A stretch of DNA of 64,000 nt from assembly GCA_021234535.1 (NCBI GenBank), contig SFZH01000008.1:25560455-25624454 (forward strand). The letters are read 5' to 3'. The DNA is from Stichopus chloronotus. Taxonomy: Eukaryota; Echinodermata; Holothuroidea; Aspidochirotida; Stichopodidae. Positions 55,879 to 64,000 of the stretch are shown here, piece after piece. How positions within the stretch are numbered: position 1 is the stretch's first letter; each line of letters begins with the position of its first letter. The notes under the pieces were generated by a model that saw nothing but the letters and a program-made list of their open reading frames with translations, had not been told where the DNA came from and did no database searches. The translations under genes and the position numbers were made by a program.

Positions 55879-58470
55879 TGGGGTTGGACAGTATACCCTG
55901 TTACCCAAGTCAGTACGTACCGGTGTTCACAGTACCACGGTGCGGTACAGCAGTACTCGCAGTACTGGAGCAAAGATTTTTCTGGGAGTACCGGTACTTT
56001 TTGAATACTTTGCAGTACTGGGGAAAATTCTTGGTGGCGGTGGTACCGGTAACCGCCTCCAAAATATCAACAAATACTTGTTTTTTGGAATGTAGTATTA
56101 ATGCTTACTGTACTGTACATATCAACATCAAAATGGACCAAAAGTAAACTCCAGATCCATTTTAAAACTTTTCATTTCAATATCTCACAAAAACAAACCT
56201 CAAGGCTCCTGAAAGTAAAATGTATTCTTCTCTGTAACGATCGTGGTTAACCTGTTACACAGTACACAGTTGCGGTTACTGTCTAATGGCTAATAAGGCA
56301 GCGCTACTTTCCATTATGTTGGTAAAATCATGCAAACCATGCAGGCTAGGCCTACAAATATTGTCTATTTTGTCAACACTAACTTGCTGGACAGGAAGAG
56401 TAAAGCATCCGTGTGTCATGCTAAACAAAAGTGAACTGAAGAAGAACAATTACTCAGCGACGTAGAAGTGGAAACAGAAAAAGTTATGTTTCTAAGGTAT
56501 CATTTCAGCGGTGTTTTTTTTACTTCATTCCTCGTGGGTGCCTATCTTTGTATATTACTTTAGCCCCATGTCATCATCTATGTATGAAGTGGCTCAGTCG
56601 GTAACTTCAGCGGATTTGTGATGTTGGTGTACTTTACTCGGCGCTGCTCGGAACTGCTCTTGCCGTGTCTTTTTTGTCCTCCCTTGTTGAACGTATTGGT
56701 TTGGAACCTCTGCTCAAGTTCCTGCGTAGCTGCCTTAACCCCATCCTGACTTTGCTGGTTATAGCTGAGTCTGTATCAATTAATAGCACCGATGAAGCAA
56801 CAACAAAAAAAAAAACCCATAACAACAACAATAAGCTGTTTTTTCTGCAGCCACCCAAGCTTTGCCTAATTCTTCAAGACATTTTTTATGGCCTTGAAAT
56901 GGATCGTGACTACGAGTTGCCGTTGCCGATACATTTAGTGATATTTACTATCATATGTAGGCTATAGATGCTCAAACACGCTATGTGGGCCTAAGTTTAC
57001 GGAAATCAGTTGCTTGGAAATTAACAAAAAGAAAAAATGGAAACAAAAAGTTTGCAATGTTTGAAAATGGTTTGTGGTATTTGAGCACAAATTAAAGTTG
57101 GCGGCATTTATACAGATGAACTGCTGCTGATAGGTCTACATTAAACCATGTTCATTATTTAATACTCCTTATGAACCATTTAGGACAATCCCAACCTGAG
57201 AAATGTGTAATTGTAAGAGAATTTCGTGGAACTGGTACACTTCATCGTATCTGTCGGATTAACTCTGATTAACACAGAAATTGCACAGATCGAAAGATGA
57301 TACTCAAAATATTTTGCGAAATCCCCTTGAGCTAAGGTAAAAGTCGGTATCTCCTTCCGTTTTTGAGTTATGAGCAATTTGATGTTTTAAAATAGTAACT
57401 TTAGCTGTGTCGTAGGTCGTGGTAGGCTATAGCTTTTTTACATTATCCTGCTGCTACAGCTATCATCCAATGTAATCCAGTTTTATTCATTACTCAAGCG
57501 ATAGGCTTGAAGTGACTTTAATCAGGGTTGCCAGTTTTGTTTCTGGGATAACCAACCAAATTCCCAGCCAAATCACCTGAAAATTGCCAAGCAAAACTAG
57601 CTCCTTCTTGAGGAAACTTGACCCTGTACTTTTGTATATTGTAACACCTTTTGATGTTTTCAGCACACTGCAATGTGATATACATTATTACATACTCAAT
57701 CTACATACTCAATCTGTGTTGCTACAAGTGGAGAGTAAATTGTAAACGCGTTAATGTCCCACTTGGGTGACTACTAAATCACAACAAACTCGTACACAAT
57801 ATCTTTCATTTCAAGACTGTCAGTTATTTGACACTTAAAGGTCTTTGGGGGAGGGGGCATAGACAGCTTGCTCAGCTTGGAACTGAGGAGGTGATCAACA
57901 GGTGAAAATTTCCCATTGAAATAGTACAGTGACTGACTTGCTTTGAACAACAGTTCTCATAGTATACACGCACTTACAGTTTGCATTTGTACATGCAGTA
58001 CAGCAATGAAAGTGAATTTGTTTGAATTTCTGGAGAAAGTACCACAAAACAAGGTTTTCAACAATTTTGTGTGACAAAATAATTTGTGTTTAATGCAGTA
58101 ATCGGATCACCTGACTTAAGGATTTCTAGGCTGCAAATGGCAACTGGGTATGTTGACACATGATTGCATTGTCAAAAAGTTGGTAACTGATTCAGTTACT
58201 GTATACTGTATACTGCTCTCGAACCCTGCTGAAGCTGCACTAACAAAACTTTTTACCTCACTGTTTGATGTTTTTTGTCAACAGATTTACATGAATACAA
58301 GTTATACTGCATTACTGCCACAGTATGTAGGGCACAAAACCTGTTGTTTTTATCACATTCAACAAGGCGTAGAACCTCTTCTTTTTAGCACATTGAACAC
58401 GTGGTCAATCCTGTCACTTTGAGTATTCAAGGTACTGATGTGCTGCAAATACCGGTACTGCCCAACCCTA
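55879..58470 (+). mobile_element. hAT-like element, copy 2 (2592 bp), perfect 8-bp target duplication
   Basis: ATGAACAG at 55871-55878 and 58471-58478 flanks ends TGGGGTTGGACAGTATACC and GGTACTGCCCAACCCTA. Interior order matches copy 1: ACCGGTA-rich left end, ATGGACCAAAA, CTAGGCCTACA, tRNA-like box, CTGCAGCCACCC, TGCTACAAGTGGAGAGTA, GAGGAGGTGATCAACAGG. Copy 1's 89-bp MITE is absent. No transposase. It ends 430 bp before gene B's first coding exon. Confidence 0.9.
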
Positions 58471-58900
58471 ATGAACAGTATGGTAGTGATATGCTGTATG
58501 TGGTTTCATATCCAGTATCTTTTAATGTTGTGGCTAATGGATTGCTATTCTGGTCTAGGTTTAGGGAAGGAGTTAATTCCTTACAAGTATGCAGATATCT
58601 TAACATCTGTAGGTCTACTTGAGAAGTCAGTTTTACCGCACCTGCTTGACCTCATACTGTACATCATGCTAATTTCTTCTATCCTTTCTTTTCTCTCCCT
58701 TTTTTTTATTATATATTTTTTAGCCATAAATAGAGGAGGTATTCCCAGTTGTGCAGCCACCCTCTTTGGTTCTGCCATTGAGGTGGCTGCAAATCACCTG
58801 TGACTGAGATCTATGTACATGACACCTTCCCTTTACCTCTACTGTACAGAGGTGACATACAAGTTGAAACTGTACCACAATCTTTTTTTTCCTTCCACAG

Positions 58901-58987
58901 ATTATGAACAAAGCAATCACTTTGGCTCTCAGCATATCATGTGGACTGGTATTAGCTGCATGTGCTCAACCATTGCTTCAACAACAG
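58901..58987 (+). CDS. Gene B exon 1: signal peptide
   Basis: A TTTTTTTTCCTTCCACAG acceptor, then ATT and ATG. Twenty-eight codons (MNKAITLALSISCGLVLAAC...) and a GTAATT donor in phase 0 follow. The acceptor 3 nt before the ATG mirrors gene A. Confidence 0.85.
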
Positions 58988-61900
58988 GTAATTAAGCTTC
59001 AATTATATCATGCCACTCATGAGTCGATGCAGCTTATGCCCATAATCAAAGGAGATGGACTGAGAGTGCTGCCTCATAGAAAGCTTTGCCACCTAGAAGT
59101 TTTGGGGTGAACAATTAATTGACACCATGAATTTTTAATGGTGTCGCATGTTGTATTAGTGAGTAGTGACTTACCATAGAAGTAATTCAACTTCTTTTGT
59201 TTGTGCTATTTCTCCAATCTAACAAAGTGCAGTACTTTATAATCATTATCAATTTCTTTTGCACACAGTATGAAAATTGTACCCATGCAGATCACAGGAA
59301 ACATGGATGCAGTAAGGGATATTACGTTAATGATGGCAGATGTTCTAGAAAAAGGTACAATATAATCTATGTTTGTGTATTAATCTAGTGAATCTTACAT
59401 TTCTTGCTCATCCTCTTTGGAATTATTATACTTCAGACATCTCTATGACAAGCTTTGTGAATGTGAGCCCTTTTTTTTTTCTTTTCTTTGCAAGTCTAGG
59501 AAAATCTGCAAATTTTCAAAATTCCTGCATAGAAAAGTCAGGAATTTTACAGAAGCAAATATTTCAATGCAAATTTCTCTTGCTGATTTTGGTTCCTTGC
59601 GGTAGCATAGGAACCTATGCAGTCACTGTGGCGTGTGTATATGTGTGTGTGTGTCTGTGACGGATAAAACGCGAGGTATGTTACACGATACATAGCTCCC
59701 AAGTTCTGAGAGGCTAGATGTGGGTCCACCTCTGACCTGTCTGTCGGTGGACCGCAGGCTTGAGGAGAGCCCCCTTTGAAAATTTTTGAATTTTAGAAGT
59801 GTCTAAATGCAATTTGGTGGCACTTTTTAGCAAAGAAGTTTGTGTGTAGTGTACTAGAGTTGGAAGTTTCCAGTAAGTTTACAGTTCTTGATATTTGTGT
59901 GTGGCACTCCCAAGACTGGAACGATTCGAAATGTGGGTTTTTTAGAGGGCTGGGCGGGTCAGCGGGTTTGGGTGTTCAAATGCGAGTCAAACCTGCGAAA
60001 TGCTGGTCACTTGGGAAGTATGACGATAACTCAGTAACCGAGTTGTGAAATGTTTTTCAAAGTTGGTGTTTATGTCTATGATATTGAGTAGATGTGCCGT
60101 ATATTGTTTTTGATGGAGGTCAAAGGTCATTTGGGATCACCAAAGGCAAAAAAGTGAATTTTTTTGAGTTGCTGTAACTTTGTGTCCATTGTTCAAATGG
60201 TGACACAATTTCAGAATAATATAGATAGGTAGGTGGAGAAAATACATTATCATTAATGTTATTAATGTGAAAGGGTCAAATGGTCGGAAAGTGATGTTTT
60301 ATTGATACCCCTCCAACAAAACATTTTAAGGGGGTGGTGTAATGGAAAAGTTTGTTCGTCTATGTAAAGTGCATATGATGGCCTCAGTTGACCCCACTTG
60401 ACCTCATTCGACCTTTGACCTTTGTTACTTTTCTGTGATGTGTGGATAGGTCTTGTTAAGACAAACCAAAAATCCAATTATACTACCCTCCCATGATGCT
60501 CCTAAGTCAAGTTATTGACATTTTAGTGAAAACACATGAAAGTAATTGCAGCAGCACAGGTTGTGCTGAGTACAGACTCAGTGTATATGAACTGCTATGC
60601 AAGTTGTTGGTCATTACTTCTGCACAAACAACACAAAACTACTGTCCTGTACTTTCAGTAAAAGGGAATTTCCTTCCTCATCACCTGGTTGATCTCAATT
60701 GAGCATTGGCCTCCCCCTTCTCAAAAAAAAAAAAATCTATGGTACAGTATAAGCAACTTTGACTATGATAGAAAGGTCACTAAATGACCTTGATTTTTTA
60801 ATACTGCCCTGCAATTTCTGATCTCCTTGTCTGAGGATGGGTTTAAAGGGACATTAAGGTGTTTGTTTAACAGAAAAACAACCATATTTTTAAAAGCAAT
60901 TTTTGTGGGCACAGAATGATAGATTATTCAAAATAAGGAAGTATGTAGCCTTCTTTTCAAGAAAAAAGTTTCTCACAGATAGAAATTCAGCTATTTGTTG
61001 CTCAAGAATAATTTGTTCACCCAAACTTCTTCAAAAGTCAGATAATGCATCTTCTGTTACGCATCAGGTGCATAAAGTTTTGAGGGGATGAAGCCTTTGC
61101 AAATGTTTACCGATTGAATGAATAGTTATTGATTGAATGTATGAGTGCATTGATTGAATGATTGATTGATTGAATAGTTATTGATTGAATTAATGAGTGA
61201 ATAGTTTAACACAAATTAAAGTTATTTTCTTCGTATGCCATGTTGATATATTCTAGATGACCTGTTTCCCTTTAAAGTTAAAGTATCTTCATGCAAGGAA
61301 CCAAAGTGCCTTTTGGGCTCTTGTTCAGTTTTTCATTGCAAGTGCATTTTTGGTTTCGATGATAATCGTAACCTTTGTAATCATGCATGGGTGTGTGTGT
61401 ATGTGTGCATGTGTGTGTGTATGTATGTTTGTGATGCCCTACCTTGTAAACATGATATCTCAAGAAGGGAAGCTTGGACAGATGTCATATGAAGTGTGTA
61501 GGTGTATCTTATTGAGTACAAGAACGCTATTATTTTAATGGAGGTCAACGGTCACTTGAGGTCAACAAGGGTCAAACTGAAAACATTGTAAATAAACTGC
61601 GTCAATATACCTGGCATACATAGCATGTCATTGACACCTACTCTGACGGTATCAAACTCAACAGCTAACATGTATACCAAACATGCCAGGTACACTTAGA
61701 AAGGTGGATAATACTTAGCAAAAAGTAAAGCTGTGTGGAGGAAGCAATTGATACCTGCTCGCTCTCTCAGGTAGTCGATCAGAGAGAACGCAACTGAACT
61801 GCAAACATATTCTAACCTTCACAAAATGGCTTGGGCTTCATTGCCTAATGGATGGTTGCAATATACATGCTGTAGTTAGAAGTCTGAAATTGGAATAGTC

Positions 61901-62386
61901 CTTGATTACGGGTTACAGAAAATTCCAAGACACGCGCTTCAAGTTGTGTACACAAAAGCTGTGCCACTTGCAGGGCACATCAAACACAAATTAGCATTTA
62001 GTAGAAAGATAAAAGCTTGGCAACAATGGAACATCAAAGTAAGTAACAATGTTAAAAACAATCGAAAAAATTCTCTTAAGCATATCATTGAAACCACAAT
62101 GCATTTCTGCATTCTGGTTTAAGATTTTGACTCATTTTGAGGTCCTGTAATTTGCAGATGATTCAGGCTCACCTTAATTGACATGTCATGGCACAGTATG
62201 CTTTTGGAAATTCTGCACAGCAACTTGTATTTTATTCTTTGCTAAAATGATGTGCATTGTGTCACTGTACTTGTGTCATTATTTCAAAGGGCCTGCTGCC
62301 ATTGTCCTCGCAACACATGGATGCCACGTTTCAACACGTGCACGCAATGTATACCACACACAGACTGTGGGAGTCTCGGCAGGGAG
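58904..62386 (+). CDS. Gene B: TNF-receptor-superfamily-like protein, 5' part only (3 exons, 89 codons)
   Basis: Exons 58904-58987, 59269-59354 and 62290-62386 join in phases 0 and 2 and end in phase 0. The protein has a signal peptide with an ACA|QP cleavage site after residue 21, cysteines at 32, 42 and 53, then C59 C60 and C62-11-C74-2-C77-5-C83 with NTW, NTCTQC, HTDC and SLGRE. SLGRE is how many TNFR repeats run into V-L-x-x-G...C. The next exon (phase 0, about 60 nt, closing the repeat) was not found before 64000, so stalk, membrane helix and tail lie outside. Gene A has the same exon order and phases. Ligand and signalling type unknown. Confidence 0.85.
59269..59354 (+). CDS. Gene B exon 2: N-terminal cysteines
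   Basis: A TTTCTTTTGCACACAG acceptor and GTACAA donor bound 86 nt, phase 0 in and phase 2 out, 28 codons plus two bases. It contains NC, GCSKGYY, DGRC. N31-C-T is a potential glycosylation sequon. It corresponds to gene A exon 2. Confidence 0.8.
60100..60425 (+). repeat. TGACC/AGGTCA repeat block in gene B intron 2
   Basis: Here the unit is in both orientations: AGGTCAAAGGTCA at 60117-60129 and TTGACC...TGACC..CGACCTTTGACC at 60388-60423. Confidence 0.6.
60870..61260 (+). repeat. Dispersed repeat shared with 34930-35290 (opposite strand)
   Basis: See the matching entry. This copy additionally contains an ATTGAATGA-type tetranucleotide expansion at 61105-61205. Confidence 0.6.
61290..61600 (-). 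repeat. TGACC repeat element, reversed copy with GT tract
   Basis: CAAGGAACCAAAGTGCCTTT with TGGGCTCTTG is the reverse of the AGAGCC.AAAGGC..TTTG.GATTCCTTG start seen at 17.99 kb. A GT tract, TCAAGAAGGGAAGCTTGGAC and GAGGTCAACGGTCA follow. It lies in gene B intron 2. Confidence 0.6.
62290..62386 (+). CDS. Gene B exon 3: core TNFR cysteine-rich repeat
   Basis: A CATTATTTCAAAG acceptor and GTGAGC donor bound 97 nt, phase 2 in and phase 0 out. ACCHCPRNTW, NTCTQC, HTDC and SLGRE align residue for residue with gene A exon 3 up to the last cysteine. Confidence 0.85.
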
Positions 62387-64000
62387 GTGAGCACCATTTT
62401 AATAGTAAACTGTAAAGAGTGACTTTGAAATTATCATCTCCAAGCGCAAATTCAGAACACTCTGTTTTAGTGATTTTGTCAGGGTTCATGTGTACATGGA
62501 AAACTTGAAAAATGTCAAGAAACATTTAAAAATTATTTCAAGGTTTTACAGTAAGTTCAGGGGAATTGTGCAAAGCAAAGAGCTTACTGATAATTTCCTC
62601 AAAGGGACATTGTTCTTTTCTCACATGTACACTACCGGTAATATAAAAATGTATTCTCACTTGGGGTATAAAAATTTATTTTCTTCACCTCATTGCTTTA
62701 GATTTTGCTGTTAAAGTGAAAACCAGCCTCTGTGGGATGTGAGTAGAGTGTCATGGAAATCCTTTTGTTTGGTTAGAATGGGATAGTCATGGAAAAATTA
62801 TGGAGATTGATTCAGTGTATGAACCCTCTTTTGTAGAATAATGTTCTTAAGCGACTTTGAAGTTTGCCAACCAAAAAGCACGCATATGCACACTGCAGTT
62901 GACATTAATACAGTAATATTTGTGCGAAACTTTTTATTTTTTTAAATTTTTGGATTCGATGATAATTTTAACCCTTTGCATCCATGCTGTCATGTGTGTG
63001 TGTGGAAAGATGTGTTTGTGAGAGAAGCTTGGACAGATTGCATATCTCTTATGTATGTGCGTGTACCACATTGAGTACAAGAATCCTATTGTTATGAGTG
63101 GTGATCAGAGCTCATTTTGAGTCAACAGCCTGGTTTAGAGAAGGGAGAAATGTAAAGCAATCTTGCAAGAAGGGAAGCTGGGACATGCAGTTATGATACC
63201 CGTATTAAGTGTGTGTGTACCACATTCAGTACAAGAACCGCAGGCCTTGAAGTGTGAGGAGTGCGAGTGCGATTGCACATCATCACTCACCTCATATCAC
63301 TGTGAGAAGTATGATTTTGAGGAAAACTGGGAACACAGGCAATTTATGAAAGTTTGATAAAACATCACACCTGCTACACTCCTTAATTTCTTGAGAGAGG
63401 TGATTTGTAGCACGCCTGGAAAATCTAAAACTCAAGGCATGGAACTATATCATTTTTGATGAATGTCAAAGGTCATTTTGTGATAACAACAGTGGTTGGA
63501 TAGTGAGAACCTTGTTAACATGACATCTCAAGAACGAAGCTTGGATATATTTAATATTTCATACTAGTTTTGTAGGTGTAACACCCTCAGTTTATCTGCC
63601 CTATTTCCTTGTGATCAAAAGTTGTGTGAAATAAATTTCAAACTGTGAACACATTTTAAACATGATAGGCATAATTCAACAAGGGAAGCTTTGACAGATC
63701 TGTATAGTATGCATACATCAAAACATGTTGAGGGACATAATCCTATTGTTTTGGAGAGGTCAACAGGGGTCATTTGGAGCCAAACATTGGTCAAATAGTG
63801 AATATCTGTAAACAATATCTGAAGTTTGCACTGATCTCATGCTGTCTTTGTTTTTCTTTCGTGCCATGTTGAGTGCAAAAGGCTATTTTATACAGCTTGA
63901 GGTCATTTGGGTCAACAAGGGTCAATTGTTAATTAAACCTGCCATCATGAACAAGTGGATTTGAAAATACTCATAATTACTGTACATTCGTCAAAACCAT
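62387..64000. other. Gene B intron 3 (open at window edge), repeat-rich
   Basis: No exon 4 found. The second half repeats the AAGCTTGGACAGAT / GAGTACAAGAA.CC / GAGGTCA units at 63020-63130, 63170-63240, 63530-63800 and 63890-63930, and the AGTGTGAT block at 63270-63445. Confidence 0.5.
63270..63445 (+). repeat. Dispersed AGTGTGAT-type repeat, copy 2
   Basis: Matches 5505-5690 in order: CTCACCTCA..TCACTGTGAG, ACACTCCTTAATTTC, GCACGCCTGGAAAAT, AAAACTCAAGGC. Confidence 0.6.

Larger units (their letters stand above)
59355..62289 (+). other. Gene B intron 2 with several repeats
   Basis: A 2.9 kb intron. It includes a GT tract at 59632-59657 with a TTGGTTCCTTGC / GGAACC hairpin-like flank and a perfect DR1 (AGGTCAAAGGTCA) at 60117-60129. 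GACCTTTGACC is at 60413-60423, and the repeat shared with 34930-35290 is at 60870-61260. An (ATTG/AATG) tract lies at 61105-61205, and a reversed TGACC element runs 61290-61600. Confidence 0.6.

Overview
The window is animal nuclear DNA: AT-rich, intron-bearing, with very low gene density and many old transposons. The recurrent TAGGCCTA-type words, the dispersed TGACCTTTGACC repeats and the CR1-like LINE with a PHD-plus-esterase ORF1 suggest a marine deuterostome, most likely an echinoderm. That assignment is inference from sequence style; there is no diagnostic marker.

The only host genes I can build with confidence are two small TNF-receptor-superfamily-like genes in divergent orientation. 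Gene A is on the minus strand and its coding sequence is complete: seven exons, 13225 down to 229, 771 nt, 256 residues. It has a signal peptide, one cysteine-rich TNFR repeat, an acidic proline-rich stalk, one transmembrane helix and a short Cys-rich tail. Gene B is on the plus strand, with three exons between 58904 and 62386, and runs off the right edge before its next exon. The two share splice phases and exon organisation (signal-peptide exon starting 3 nt after an acceptor, then phase 0, phase 2, phase 0) and the same core cysteine spacing (C-11-C-2-C-5-C). They are therefore probably paralogues. Both begin behind an untranslated upstream exon. CpG-richer stretches with good splice donors at about 21.4-22.1 kb (minus) and 52.7-53.0 kb (plus) are candidate promoters and 5' exons.

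Layout. 0-13.2 kb: gene A, with a decayed CR1-like LINE, a TA-flanked MITE, an (AATC)n tract and TGACC repeats in its introns. 13.3-16.5 kb: a 3.1 kb hAT-like element (8-bp target duplication) carrying an 89-bp palindromic MITE and tRNA-like boxes. 17-22 kb: more TGACC repeats, a truncated third hAT copy, degenerate GGCC-rich repeats and gene A's likely promoter. 22.3-23.1 kb: a foldback plus 233-bp tandem repeat. 25-32.6 kb: a composite repeat split by a second LINE (minus strand, L1-type ORF1, endonuclease and RT). That LINE is split by a 1.9 kb hAT-like element, which is itself split by a 1.0 kb hAT-like element. 33-49 kb: mostly unassigned AT-rich DNA with diverged duplications, a TIR element and microsatellites. 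49.3-51.6 kb: a second copy of the composite repeat carrying two apparent solo LTRs. 52.4-53 kb: palindromic motifs and the candidate gene B promoter. 55.9-58.5 kb: a 2.6 kb hAT copy with a perfect 8-bp target duplication, just upstream of gene B. 58.9-64 kb: gene B and repeats.

The transposons explain most of the long open frames. Function of the two receptors is inferred from family only: cell-surface binding of TNF-family or similar ligands, with gene A having no death domain and at most one minimal TRAF-type motif. Perfect DR1 nuclear-receptor-type motifs (AGGTCAAAGGTCA) recur in the introns and flanks of both genes as part of a dispersed repeat.
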